64,000 nucleotides of DNA from Puffinus mauretanicus. Lineage: Eukaryota; Chordata; Aves; Procellariiformes; Procellariidae. A program made the position numbers and the translations under genes. This document shows positions 10,746-24,700 of the stretch, piece after piece; within the stretch, counting starts at the first letter, position 1, and each line of letters begins with the position of its first letter. The stretch is taken from positions 124,001 to 188,000 of the forward strand of contig JAJKFH010001480.1 in NCBI GenBank assembly GCA_023333565.1, in the 5' to 3' direction. Under the pieces are notes generated by a model. The model saw nothing but the letters and a program-made list of their open reading frames with translations. It did not search any database and was not told where the DNA came from.

Positions 10746-13671
10746 CGCTTAGTTGTCTTCATTAATGTCAAAACGCTTAAATGCTCAGATGCTGGGAAGA
10801 GTGGTGGAAAGTCTTCATAAATTGCTCAAGATGACTAAGTCTAGTTTTCTTTCCCCCAGGAATTATTTGCATCTCTGTTTTGGCCAAATTCCGCATTTGA
10901 TAACAAAATATATCCCTAAGCAGTTACAGCTAGGTTGTCCCAGCTGCGGATGGGAATATGCAAGAGGATCGTTGTCACAGGAAGGGAGAGGCTGGATTTC
11001 TGGAAGGGTCTGTGTTACCTCTGGCTTCACAAGGTGAATGGACCTTGAGATGAGAGAATTTGGAGAGGAATTCTGGAAATATACTCGCCAACCTTCCTAT
11101 CTTTTTCTGCTGCTATCACTGTGTTGCCTTCCCTACGGCAGCAAACTGTTACACCAAGACTTACAAACTGTGCAAGTGCCCACTCTTATACATGGTATGT
11201 TACTCCAATTGGAAAATGACTCTAAACTGCAGATATGTTCACATATATTTGATGTACAAGGGGAAAAAGGGTAAAAGCAGACAAAATAAATACTTATTTT
11301 AGGATATTATGGTAATGAAAATATTTGCATGCTACTTCTAGACACGTGTCATCTCCTTTTTCATATCTGGACGTAGTCAGCTAAGTATAGTTTTGATCTC
11401 TGCTACGTTCTGTGTAGTCCAAGACCTGATGCTCCATCTTCTGCCACGATTCCTGTCATTTGGAACACACTTTGTGCATTGCCTGCTGCTGAGGTTGAAG
11501 ATGGCAGCTCTTGATTGCTGAATGTGGGTACTAGGAGAGGAGTCAAAGCTGATGGTGTGAAAGGAGGGAAGGCTTTGCAGGAAGCAGCATGACAAATTAA
11601 GCCATCTGTGTTGTATTTGAAGGTCTTCAGTTCAAGTCCTGTTTGGAGTAACTCTTACTATTTTAAATGGATCATTAACTACTGAACACTTAATAGGTAT
11701 CTATCATCAGCAACGTTTGGACTAATGAAAGCGTGTAAGTAACGTATTTGATCCAGCGCACTATTACAGAGCAATATGGGATTTTCTTTAAACTTTCACT
11801 ACAGGCAGTGCTTCCTTTAAGCCCAGAAAGAATTTGACATTAGTGGGGCAGGGGAAACCATCTAGTAATCAAAATACCCCTGCTCTTATAAATGTAAACC
11901 AGAGCTTAACAATAGCAAAGGATACCCATTTATCTTCCCAATGTACAGTATAAACATTGTGTGCCATTAAGTACTGACTAACATTTTCTCAGGCATGTCT
12001 GCAGGTTTAAATAGCCAGGGGTCTTTAGTCATACTGACAGCTTCAGAGGCAAAGAAACTTGCTACTGCCAGGTGTGCAGGCTAACAGACCTGACATCCCT
12101 TGCAGCTCTAGCCCCTATATTCTTCCCAGTTGCTATGAATTAATTTACTTTTACATTCTGTTTCTTCTAAACTGTTACAGCCAACAGCAATTATTGTTGT
12201 AATCTGTGTTCCTTCAGTTACCAGTGCGTGTTGATTTAAAGAAATGAGTTTTGTGACTGAAGATCGCTTTTTGACCATACAGCAGAGCTCAGAGATGTCT
12301 CTGGCTAAATGTGTTCAACAACGAGAGGTGAGCTCTAACTTACGGCTGTGCCTTGAGTGTCTGCAAGTGCGAACCGTTGCTTTCTGTATATGTTACCGTT
12401 TCACTCCCCTTCAGCAGGCAATGCCGACCAACCCATAGCTTGCTTTCGTCTGGAATGGGAAGGGAGGGCAAAGCTGGCTACCTAACATAGCGTAGGCAGA
12501 AGGGCTAGCCGCCTTTTCTGAAATCAGCACCAACCCATCAATTTTCCTTTTTTTTTTTCTTTTTGCCTTTGCCAGCAAGAGTTCAGCTAATCCTGTCTTA
12601 CAAACAATTGGGAGTAGGATTTAGCATAGTACAAGACAGACCTGTGTGAGTTAGCCCCTAATCAGCTGCTTGTTCCAGGGTCTGGCATGCTGTTTCTAGG
12701 AGATGCAGAGCTGAAAAACATGCTTGTCTGCGCTGAGACCATCCCAACTGTCTGTAAGGGTTTTTGCTATATTTATGTATGAAATAATACATAAAAAGGA
12801 ATTGTTTGACCTAAACTACTTTGGGAAAGGTCTTGCTGTGTATAAGCCTGACCATGCCTTCAAATTTTTGGCTGGCTTTTACTTTAGTCTTGAGTGTTTG
12901 AGGAATGATTGATTGTTCTGGAAGCAAACTAAAAAGATAGATTTGAAGTTGTGAGCTCTCCAGGTCTAAAGAGCATTATGAGAGTAGGCATGTTTTAAGA
13001 GTACACATTGGAGTGCTTTAGCAGCTAAGTACAGGCAGCTGCTCTTCGGACAACCTTGTTTTCATAGTTCACACAGCTCATATGTAGGAGAGACTGATTT
13101 ATATGCCATCTCCACACATGTTTCCATACGTGTGGTCAGAAGGGGGAGAAAGAACCTGCCTAATGCAGTAAAGATGCTAGCTTAATTCACTGAAGAAGAG
13201 TGTAATTTAAGCAAGTGTTTATTCCAGGAGACTATAATTCAGGAAAAACACAAATGTATCTTAAACAATGGCTGCAATCTACAAACTTTTAGAAATTAAA
13301 CTGCTGCCTTCCCTCATTTTTTACAGGTGTGTTTGCATCCTCTTGGCTGGTTTGTGTACTACATAAATAATGAGCAGATTAGTCTAATTCAAATAGTGAC
13401 TACAGTGCTGTTTTGATTCAGTTAGTCACAAAAGCATAAAACTTTTCAGCACATGTTTTTTGGCAAGCTAATCATCAGTTTTTACTTCCAAAGTATTGTC
13501 ATGATCTATTGCATTTTCTGGTACATGATGAAGTCCAGTGACCAACTGGAATCTAATGGGGTCTACATGAAGCTTGTATGTCTGTCTTGTCATTGTTCTA
13601 CAGAGTGACTTGTTCATTGCCTTGTAACTGAATGACAAATAGCTTACAAAACCAAGTATTATAGGAATAGC
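10746..13671. other. Intergenic region between the convergent 3' ends of COX6C and VPS13B
   Basis: About 2.9 kb of AT-rich DNA without a recognisable exon. Open frames up to 94 codons (10753-11037 +) show no family signature. The region is bounded on the left by the COX6C poly(A) signal and on the right by the preferred minus-strand poly(A) signal of VPS13B; the right boundary is an inference. Confidence 0.5.
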
Positions 13672-13677
13672 TTTATT
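13672..13677 (-). terminator. VPS13B: Candidate VPS13B poly(A) signal
   Basis: The minus strand reads GATAATAAAGC here, with a GT-rich segment 20-35 nt downstream. Three other minus-strand AATAAA hexamers are alternatives, so this is only the best guess. Confidence 0.35.
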
Positions 13678-14547
13678 ATCTTTAAACAATCTCATTATAT
13701 TACAATTTATCCATCAATATGCAAAATTAGAAGTATTAAACTATTTCCATAAAATATTCAGGAATGAAGCATGTGTGTGTATACATACACATTTTTTAAA
13801 TAGTGTTATTTAAACAATGACTAAGTTATTAAATCACTGTATGAAATGTTGATAATAGATGGACTTATTTCACAGTCAGAAAAGGACAGTGCAGATCCGA
13901 GGCTTCTGTATTTTCCGTACACGAGAGACACGGCTTTTAGAAATACCTTTTAACAAAACAGAACTCACGAGAAAAACATTGCAGTTACTACATTCTTATT
14001 TACTGTGCATTTGGTCATATCAAGTATGCATAGAAATTACTAACTATAAAGCATATGTATCTGCTCCAAATTATGATCAGATTTTATTCCAGTTTTTGTC
14101 CCCAATTCCGGCCATGTTCAGGAATCCTCAGACAAAATTCATGTCCGTAAGTACATAGAAAAGGGGAGAAAAGTAACATGCATAGTTGAAAATCAAGTGA
14201 GCTTTTGTTTTTTAAAATAAAACTGCCATAGCCAGGTTTGGTTTATAAAGTAATCTGTCTGTGCTCAGAGACCGTGATTTCTTGTCTACTACAAACTGTA
14301 AAACATCTGAAAAATAAGACACTTGGAAAGCTCATTTGTCTTCACGTGTTTAACATCATATTCATAAATATATCGTGATGGCATCATTAACTATTAATGT
14401 AATGGGCGCCTGTGGGTCCATACTTTTTGTCAACTTGGAAAAAAAAAATCTCACTTTGCTTAGCACAAACATATTTGAAAGGTCATGTTTCTAAATATCC
14501 CTGGTTTTATCTGTTCGAAGATGATAAGCATAAAATGAATTGGGGCT

Positions 14548-14568
14548 TAACTGAGCACTTACTATGTA
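14548..14568 (+). repeat. MIR-like SINE fragment
   Basis: TAACTGAGCACTTACTATGT matches the well-known internal block of MIR-type core SINEs (roughly TTGAGCRCTTACTATGTGCC). The similarity decays after about 21 bases. It lies in the probable VPS13B 3' UTR, antisense to that gene. It is short, so chance similarity is possible. Confidence 0.3.
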
Positions 14569-15486
14569 GTGGTGGCAGATCAGAAGTAAGCGAGACCCAA
14601 CAAGGCTATGCTTAGCACCTGCGCATCTATGTTACATTGAGCTTATAAATTTTTGGTATATTTTAAGGAGACTAAGCTCTGTTTCTTAAATTTTTGAACT
14701 GCATGTTACTGGCTTCCAGCTAACGACCAGACAATGCACAATTTCATATATACATTGAAAGTCCTTCTGGAAATTTGATGGTGGATAAAATACAGTTCTT
14801 GTATACAGACAGTTTTAAAAATAAATTCACGTTGTAGTTCATGTTTTGTTCTCCAAACCACACAAAGGCACTAGTTTACATTAAGGACTAATGTCCTGCA
14901 AAACTTCAGTCAAATAAAGGAAGCTATTTTAAGGTTAAAGTGCTGCTAAAACCCAGCTGTCACTAGTAACTTAAAACAGCCACACTGGTTTTTCAGATTT
15001 AGTGGGGGAAAATGTTTTGCCTCAGGACGTACATGTTGGGGGGAGTGTGTGTGTGGGGGGAAAGGCTCAGCCTTGAGCAAGTTTTTACAGCTGAGTTATA
15101 AACCTGGTTTATAACAGAAACTGGCAGACCCTAAAATATGATATAGTAGGTATTGATACACATTTTGTGTGTGTGGCGAAAATGTCTGTATGCATGCAAT
15201 TTTTCCTTATTCTCTGATTTTTGTATATTGAAAAGAAAAAGGATTTTGATTGAGCTATAGTCCAAGGCTGTTCCTTTTCACTTTATTCATTTGCTAGAAC
15301 ACTTTCCTTCCAGCACTAGTGTTTTGGCTAGGGAGCAGGAATGTTGTCAAGATTAGAAAAGCTAGTGGGCTTTGTTATCATCTCCTATCTCAAAAATTAT
15401 ATGCATCTCTACTTGATGTAGGTTACTGCAGAGAAAGCATTACTTTCAAAATGGTAAGGTATTACTATACTGACTACAAATAATTA

Positions 15487-15732
15487 TTAATTAAATCCTT
15501 TCCGCAAGGCTTTATTTTTCACCATGGTGAATTTGCTAATGAACACTTGGGCAAAATTTGGATCAACTACATACTGGTATGTTTTCATTATAGTTGGAAG
15601 GTGTTCGGTAGCCACAGTTTGCAATGCTGGCACTGTTGCGGCGCTGGGAGCGACGTGATGAGATGTCTTGGTGATGTACTCCACGAGGCGGTTGTATTGT
15701 TGTTCTGATAGTCTCTCTCTAGCTCCATCTGC
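15487..15732 (-). CDS. VPS13B: VPS13B last coding exon (stop TAA at 15487-15489)
   Basis: It encodes 81 residues plus stop in phase 0. The N-terminal part, [19 protein letters not shown], and the last 35 residues ending [14 protein letters not shown] are strongly VPS13B-like. The stretch between them (after ITKTSHH) is low in conserved features and likely a linker. The acceptor is TGATTTCAG. The end belongs to the PH-like C-terminal domain. Confidence 0.95.
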   Translation of the reverse strand, partial: ADGARERLSEQQYNRLVEYITKTSHHVAPSAATVPALQTVATEHLPTIMKTYQYVVDPNFAQVFISKFTMVKNKALRKGFN

Positions 15733-18700
15733 CTGAAATCAGGTAAGATAAAATAGTTACTGAGTAACTGACAGTAACTGAACTTAGCAGTAAGGACAAA
15801 AACTTCCACATTACTTTCTGTAGCTAAAAATCCTCCTCCCTGGGATCTTACAATAATTTAATGGATGTTTTGATCAACAGTGTTTCCTATAGCTTAGTGC
15901 TTGGTGGTTTAGTCCTCTCCTTTGCTGTTTTGGACACTTCTGAGAAGCTCTAACTCTGTCACAGAAAATTTAAGCAGTATCTTTTTTGAATTTCAGGGGT
16001 GGACACCTTGGTCAAGAGTAGATCTTTACAACAGATCAACTCTTTGTAGACAGGAAAAGCATCTGAACCCCTCTTAGAAAAATGCCAGTAGCTCTTGGCA
16101 GTGCTTATCAGATAGTAATTCTAATTAGTAAAAACATTTTCTCACAAAATACGATTAAAGACAGCCCATAGCTGTATCTGGCAGTTAAGTTTAAGTCTTT
16201 AACTCACTTCATTTAAAATAAAGACCAGAAGCTACCTTCCAGGTGAATGTTCTATGATGGGATATATCCATCTGCTTCTGGTAACCAAAAAAGCCATTCT
16301 GGGTCAGAGGACCCACGCAATTACATTTTTTTAAACAAAAGGTTTTTTCTAAAGATGGTTTGGGCATGTTGTTTCCAGAGAAGAAATTAAGGTGTCTATG
16401 CAAACTGCCTTTTCCACCATGAGTTGGAAGGACTCCTCTGAAGAACTCCCTTTTTGCAGGCTGAAATATGTAGAGGCTCTAGCAAGAGGATGCAAGTAAC
16501 CCACCTCTACTGGAAAAAAATACAGTAAAGCAAATACTGTCAACAGAAAAGTGGCATCTACTATATGTTTCCGACCAGATAAAGTATTAGATGAAAAGCC
16601 ATGGGCGAACCTGGCTTTGGAAGATCAATCTGCTGTGCCCTTTTTTCAAAGAAGAAACTGAAGATGACTATGACTGGCTTGAGAAGGGAAAGCGTGCAAG
16701 CAGACATCAAGCTAGTTGCATGGTTTCAAAAAATGTATTTCAGAAATACCACCATGGATGCTACAGTGGTATCACTAGCAAAGTCATTCAGAATAGAAGT
16801 TACTTCCAAAATATGACAATGAACAAAAAGGCAAAAACTATCCTATCAAAGCCTAGGGCTAGGCTTTGATGCTTCCTTATTTACACTTGCAGAACTGCTG
16901 ACCGGTTTCATTTTTGTAGGGTTTAAAATGTCCTTGTTTGTTGGATGTCTCGCTAAGGATTCAAAGACTGCTATCTTCTGACTGTCTTTCAGGGAGATTT
17001 ATACGTGTCTCACTAGATGTGATGATATTTTCAAACAGTGCCATTGGATTCAATTTAACATCCATGATCAGTATCTTGTCACATCTCCGGACTGCAAGGC
17101 TCATTTTAAACAAACGATTGCTTATTTGAAGAAAGAATTAATATGATTGATAGATAGTGACAGATGTCACATCCAAATCAAAACAGTCCCCTCTGCTTTT
17201 TTTTTTACTATGCCTTTGGAGATGGATTTGCTGCTCAGCAAGTAGAAACACTCCTGTTTTCAATCATCACCACAAAAATGTTAAAGGAAGCAGGCTCATG
17301 AAGAAGCTCAGAAGCTCAAGGTTGGAGCCTATGCCTAGAAACAGCGGAAATGATGAAATGGGCAGAGGAGAGTGTGGTTTCCACGCATGACCTTAAAGGG
17401 AGGGAAAAAACAGAAGGCAGACTGCTGCAGCAGACTCATGTCTAACAGTGGAGAATGGTGTCTGAACCATGTCTTCAGTCTGGTGGCACAGAAAAAGTAT
17501 CATCTCAGCAGTCTGTTTTACCAGTTGAAAGGAGAGAAATACGCTAAAGTACTACCTATGTAAACTAGATTTTAAGTTGTAAGGTAAACCTTGCATGTAG
17601 GTGGCTCCACATTTTTTCCTGATTTCTACTTCTACAGAGATAAGCCCAGGGAAAGCTGGGTTATAGTTCTGCCTCTACACTGACCAAAAGACCCAAGTTA
17701 TCAAAGGAGATGGAAAGGGTGCTGGCATCCCCCTCACCTACTTTTGTGAACCCATTCTTCATTCAGCTCCAGGCTATGTCCCACAGATACAGCATAATTA
17801 TTCAGGAGGAAATATTAACTGCGCTTGGATGGTCTTCCAAAGTAACTGGGACCCTACTTGCTTCCAGATGACTTCATCTGCAACCGTCTGCTTCTCCAGC
17901 CAGTTTCAGTTTAGCTTATATTGTCAAGACAACAACAGAAACCTGGAATTGCTGTTATTCTACATTTTTTCCTAAATGGGACATAACATTGTCACTAAGT
18001 GCCTTAGCCCACTACTTTGAACAACTATAATGTTAACAGCCAGACCATTCAATGAATCAAAACTTATCACGGGTTGCTTAATGCACCTGCTAGAGGAATC
18101 TTAAAGATATCATGTCCTTTCATGCTAGAAGGCCATACTTTTGGGTTAAGAACGCCAGAATTTTTCTAAAATTCCTCCCATTACGGCTTATAAAGAATAA
18201 GCCTTCAGCAATTCTGCCTCTACAGTAGCTACAGCACCTTTGTTGTGCATGTAGCACTGATGAGCTGCTTTGTGCACACTGACTAAGGAGATCTGGTTCT
18301 TTAAGGTTTTTTTCACTGCTTTGAAAACTCCAGAGATGATTGGTTTTCAGCTCCAGAGATGATAACATGTAGCGCTATCACGAAAACCCTGTTGCATATC
18401 ATCACAAAGAAATTCTGGAATATCTGAAATTCCCGGGCCCTTTAATTTTTTGCTGTCTTCGTGATGTTATGAGCTATACCAAGAGCAGCTGGAAGAGCAG
18501 GCCTTTTAAGTTTGATGTCTGTCTGGAAGCAAGCAGTGTCTCAATTACTTTGGAAGATAAACCAAGTACAATTACTGCTTCCCTTTCAATAACAATGTTG
18601 TCAGTGCCAGAGTTTTCAAGAATCCATCCAGGCTATTCCTAGCCAGATGGATTAAGTTATGTATTGTGGAGGCGAACAAGCCATCAGGCAAACCTATTGC

Positions 18701-21700
18701 TGAAGGAGTCAAAATATGCTCTATAACATCTCTGGTGATTACAGCTGTAGAATAACTCATGTTTTGTTTCCTAATAGTTCCAAGAAGCTGAGGAGAGGGA
18801 AGGGGAGAAACTGTTTTGGGCAGAGCTGAAACAAAACTTTTGGCAATTATTTTTGGGAGCAATAAGACAAAAAAGTGGATTGTTATAATGTTGAAATGAA
18901 ATGTTTCAATTTGTTGTATTATTTCTAGGATCTTTGACTAAATTAATCAGAAAAATAGACATTGTTTACATTTGGTAACATTACCTTTATTTTGCTAAAC
19001 TTACCATAATATTTTGGTTGACCTGACTGAGCATTTTCCAGCTAAAAATTCTGGCCATCTTTATTAACATCATCATGTACAGACGTGTCTGCGTTTCAGC
19101 TGAAGACATCTTCAGTGCCATGAGATGGCCTACCATTAATATTTAGGAGTCATATTTAGGTGTAGGTCTGCAGCTCTGAGGCTGCTCACCTGCAAGTCAC
19201 AGCTTGCTGCTCCTAAGGTTCCCTTCCTAATCACAAGTCAAAGAGTTTATAGAAGCTCTTGTCGGGGAGCTGAAGGGGAGGCTCTGGCTCCCACCAGCAC
19301 CAGCGCTGCACACACCCGAGCACCACAGCACTGACGTGCTCAGCTGCAGAAAGGAAATTACTAAGTATGAAATCTCCCAATCCAGTAAGGCAATTAATAA
19401 TAATAATTACTAATTACAAAAATGAATATTAATAAACATTAATTACAAAAGAATATTACTTAACTCTAATTACTAAAACTTTATGACGCTTTTGGAGTCT
19501 TCTATTGTGTAGCTGCCTTAGCATAAAAAAATTTAAACTTTCTTATTCTTCTCTGCCTTACTTTCAACTGCTCCTCCTTATAGCACATTTCTTTAAATTT
19601 TCACACAAATGTCAGCATCAGCATCTGTATTCTGAAGGAATATTTTGCCAGGTCTGTTTTGTACAGCATCACTCAGCTTTTGCTGTCTTGCTGTCACTGA
19701 CTTTGCTCCACCTGGGGCACAGGCACCGCTTTTATCATGCCATACATTTTCACTGCATTCTCCAGAGCCTGCGTCAGCAAAAGAGATTGTGTACTGAGGC
19801 TGGGTGGCTCAAGGCTTACAGCTCCTGGCGTTGCTACACCACTGGATTAGGACTCCCATATTTCTATCCAGAACTTCAGAAAAAACGATATATTTGGTCC
19901 AGTACCTCCAAAGCAGGTCACATTTACTGCATGTACTAGCATGTGTATGTGGGAACGTTGGACTCTGCACGTGCCATGTAGGGTTGTGCTGTGCATGTAC
20001 AGGAGCCACTTGCCCAGAAGTCCTATACATTCCCAGCTGCAGCAGCCGGGGGTCTAGAATTAGGCTCCCTGTCCCTCGCCTTCCCTTCTCCCAGACGGGC
20101 AGCCTCTCCGCCTCATCACCCTCTTGCAGCAACCTTTGGGCAAGCAGCCCTTCCCCTAGAGCAGCAGCCTACTCCTCACCCCTTGGATAACCAGATACAA
20201 AGACAAGAGCCAATACATTACAGCCTAATAAAAAAAGACCTGGGCTGGTGCTAAAGTTAGGGTTAGGATGGGTTGAGCGCATCAAATGCCTTAGGGAGAA
20301 CAAATTATCTTCCTCTCCCCTCCAGGACAGTAGTTCTGGACGGAGCAGGATAGTCTGGATTCAGTCTGATGTGTGCCTCCAGCAACCACACAGCACTCAG
20401 GGATAAAAAAGCTGAGCTTTGCCCACTTGCATCAAAATTTAAGTAATGCCTCATGTAGCTTTGTGGTGAGAGAAGGCAACTTCAGTCAACAGCACTCTGT
20501 GAGACTGAGGTTAGTGGAAAGACAATAAATGTAAATAGAGAATTCAGCACTAAAAAAAACTTTCACAAAAAAATCCAAGCGCTGCCATGACACAGATGAA
20601 GTCCTTGCTGTGCTGGAATTGATGGCAAAACTCTTCAGTGACTTCAGCAAATTCAGGATTTTCCTGAAGGTGTTGAAGCCTCCCCTACTTTTTGGCACAC
20701 CTCTTACTTCATGGGGTTTTACATATGTTCTTTTTTGTGTATTTGAAACTTCTGGTATAGCAGTCTATGAACTACCTGACACACTCTTATAAAAGCAACA
20801 ACCGGGACATGCATGTTTGTTTTTGAAGTGATCTCTCATATGATTCCACTTGAGAATTTAATACAATAAACATTGCTTCCCGAAAGTGTAAAAATATAAC
20901 ATTCTTCTACCATTATAAGAAGATAATTCATCCAAAACCTCAGTATTCATATGGCTTAGAGATCTTACATATGAAGATGAAGGATTTATGCTTTTACTGG
21001 CAAACACTTGGTGCATCTAATCTCAGCAAAAGAACTGATCCATTTTAAAGTTAGCATTTGCAGAAGAAAGAAGATCTAAGGAAGTAAATACAGCTAGCAG
21101 CCAAGTAAGACCACTTCATTGGAAGTGGCAAGATAAGAAACATGCTGAAAGGACCATGCATCAGCACCACTTTAAACTGTTAAAACAGAATTCACAGAAG
21201 AATAAAAGGAACTGTTCTGGCTGTGACTTTGTAGGCACAGGCAGCAACGCTGACTTGCCAAACGATAAACTCCTCACGCACATGTAGTCACGAGAACCTC
21301 TTCAGAAAAGAGGTGGTGCTTACCAAGAACCCAGACTTCCTTTGCTTTTTCCCTCAGAAAATTGCTGTCACAGATATGAAATGTCATGATCAAGAAGAAG
21401 ACAGAAGGGAGGAGACAGGTCCCTTTCATCTGAAGGGCAAATCAGTCAACTATGAGGTGCATGAAAACAGCAGGTCCCCTGGTTTGGCACTTAGACCTCG
21501 GGCCTCCCGACCCAAAGGTGAGTATGCCCATTGCCAAAAGCATCATCATCAGTGTAACTTTATCTTCGAATGAAAATCGTACTCAAGTCTTTACCTCCAA
21601 ATCAGAAGGCACTCTCTGTTGTTTTAGCTGCACCTTCAGCAGGTCTTTTTGCTCATCATCTTCCAGACAATCGATTTCAGTCACGGGGAATGCCTGCTGC

Positions 21701-24700
21701 TGCGTGTCTTCACTGATGCTGACCACAAAGAGCACTTCCGAGGTGAGCAGCAAGCAGCCTTCATGCTGCTGGCCTGATCCACTCACAATCATGACATCTA
21801 AGGCCATATGGACCTCCGGCCTTCCTAGAGATTGCAGCATTTTCCTGCATTATCAAGGAAAAAGAAAAAGAAAAAAGAAGAAGAAGAAGAAGGAAAAAAA
21901 AGTAGTAGTCAGTGTTATGCACTGGATCCTCCAGGACTTCTTTTGATCACTAATGTTTTTATTTAAGCCTGTAGCTATCACCTACAAATATAAAATAAGC
22001 CAGGGAGTATATTCCAAGTCTCCCTTACTGAAAGATCTAAGACTTAAGATTTAGAGAATAAATGTGCAATTGTTATTTATCAAAACTCCTTAATCATTCA
22101 TTGCAAAATTGGCCTAATAACCGTGCTAGGTCAGCCTATTTCCCATCCTAATAGAAAAATTACCCTGAGAAGTGGCTTACAAATTCAGTGCAGAAAATAA
22201 AGCTATCTTCACTAACAGCTGTTTCTGGAGATGTGCAGTATTTTTCTTGGGCTCGGTGCAATGAGAAATAAGTAAGAACTCACTGAATGCCATTAAATAA
22301 AGATCAGCTCTGTAGTTCCAAAGCTGGAAGCAGATCAGGAGCCCATCATTTGCAGATTGGGTTTCTATGCACTACCTTTGTGTTTAATGTTCCTAAACAA
22401 ACTGCCATAACTCAGCCTTTCCTAGGGAAGCAGCCTGTTAACTTGACCACAGGCCAGAACCTATTAATAAACAATGTGGATGTAAAAATGAGCAAGTGTC
22501 TAAATAATTTTACCAGACATATTTGACGTGGCTATTTGGAGCCTGCTCAACATGATGATCATTTGGATGAGAGCGCTGCTTGGGAAGCTGAGAGAGTCCA
22601 GCTCCATGCAAAATACCTGTGGTAAGAGAATTTAAGTTTTTTAGTAGTTGTTTTCTACAAAACAGTTATATGTTGCAGTGATGTCATCCGTTTAGAGCAG
22701 TTCATAAAATACTGCAGATCCAAAATGATGTCACATCTTTGGAAGCTGTAGTCAAGATAATTCATTAAATATTACAATGCAAGAGTTGTGCACTTAACCC
22801 TGGTGATCTTGCATTAGCAAGAAGCAAAAAAAACCCACTGTGTGTTCTAAAAATCAGCCATAGACTCGCACTCAAGAGAAACATAATGCTCCTGAGAGCC
22901 ATCATTTCAGAGTAGGATCGGACACATCACTTAGGATTTATGTAGAAAAAATCAAGACTATTGTTAACTTTCTTGCTTAATATTAAAATACTTATATATA
23001 CGTGTCACAATCGGTACAAATTAGAAGGCAAGTTTGCCTAGATACTGTATTGAAATGTTCAGTTAATCCAGCTGTTAAACACAGATCCATATACATTTAT
23101 GAGATCTCCTGGGGCATCTGGTTTATTGTGAATTCTTCTTAGTGCCAGCACAGAATGGAGACTACAAGAAGCAGTTAAACAGGTTTCTAAATAAACTATC
23201 CAAAGCTGAAGATGATACAGTATGTATGCTTTCAGATGGCTTTGTAAACTTTTAAAGATGAGGTATGGTCACCAGAAAGAATGAGTGGGTTGCAAAAAAA
23301 ATCACAAATTAAGTAGTTTTAAAATTTTTTACACGACAGACAGTAAGTAGGTTAAGCAGCAAGCACTAGTGTTATACGGTTTAGTGCAAAGTTACTCTTT
23401 AAATAAACAAAGAAATTTTCTTTTGTCTAATTAAGCATTCCATTGAAGCAAAAGACATTTTTGCATAAGGGTGTCAATAACTTAGATTCTTTTTACACAA
23501 TGGATAATAATTTAAACAAAACATCAGCGCTGAAAAAAAAACTTTAATTTTTAGCACACATGTTGATGGTAATACTTAAAAGCAGCATCCCAGTTGTAAC
23601 AGTTGGCTTACTGAGGTTCTCAGCATTATGTGAGTGAAAATGTTATTTACAGATGGAGAAAGAGAGAACATGTGTTTATTTCTGTGTGGTCCCCCACCCC
23701 TCGGTCCCCCCCAAGAGGCACGGTCCCACTTCCAATCCAGTTGTGGGTAAGAGTTACTTGAACTCTTGTGTGTTTTCCTCTCACGCACTGTCAGCTATTA
23801 TTGATACAGTTTTTATGTTTTTTCCTGGCTAACTCTTTTTGTCACATGCTCATGGAAAACATGACGTTTTGTATACCATATCTGCAATGAAAAGTGTCCC
23901 TTTGCTGTTACAAGTTTCTTGATAAAGACTGCAGCAGAATTAAATCTAGAAAGAATAATGCCATGGGCAGCAAAAACAACACACAGCCAGCCGACAACAG
24001 ACAAAAGTTTCTGATTTTACCGATACGGGTTTTACACCTATGGGATGCATAATTCAGGAGAGCAGTTATTATTTACACTCATACAAACAAGATAAAGTTA
24101 AATTGAAAGAATTGTAATAATTAAATGTTTCATTATTTCTTTAAATAGATTGCTTCAAGGAATGAGTTCTGAATGTAACGGGAAGCATGGAAACATTATC
24201 CTAAACTTAAGCCCTAGGAGAACAACTCGTATTCTAATCAACGCATCACAAACATAAATATTGCTGGCGATTAAAGGCTTAAATCTTCAAGGTTTTTCTG
24301 GTGTAACTAGTGAAGCAAAATTATTGACACATTGTCCTTGTATCAACAGGTCTCCCTGCTATACTTCTCTGACTGCCGCCCTGCCCCCCTTTAAATATCC
24401 AGACCAACAGCTTTGATTTTTTGATACTGGAAGCAAAGAAATTAGTCCATTTTGATATTTTATTTTTATCTTTTACAGTTTTTGGTCATCCAGAAGTATT
24501 CACATCAGTCTGAAAGGATTCACCACCCCTGCCACTAAGTGCTCAGTCTAGCTGGAACACCCACCTCTGGTCATTAAAAGGTTACCCATGTATCCAAAAA
24601 TGGGACCGTCTTCTCACAACTCTCCAGTTTAAAGGGGATGCTCCCACTACCTGGCTCACTTCTTTCTCCCAGGAACGTAAGCCTTTCTCTGTGCAGAGAT

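Larger units (their letters stand above)
13672..15486 (-). other. VPS13B: VPS13B 3' UTR (extent inferred)
   Basis: Minus-strand sequence after the stop codon. Minus-strand AATAAA hexamers occur at 15282-15287, 14083-14088, 13672-13677 and 13218-13223. The one at 13672 is followed by a GT-rich stretch (TTGGTTTTGT), so it is preferred. A MIR-like fragment lies inside near 14548. No coding capacity is evident. Confidence 0.4.

Noticed and set aside
20254..20275. Telomere-like TTAGGGTTAGG
   Set aside because: Only about one and a half units; not an interstitial telomere array.
21452..21946. 164-codon open frame on the + strand
   Set aside because: Mostly the antisense of the VPS13B exon 21595-21844, extended through the GAA repeat as a lysine run.
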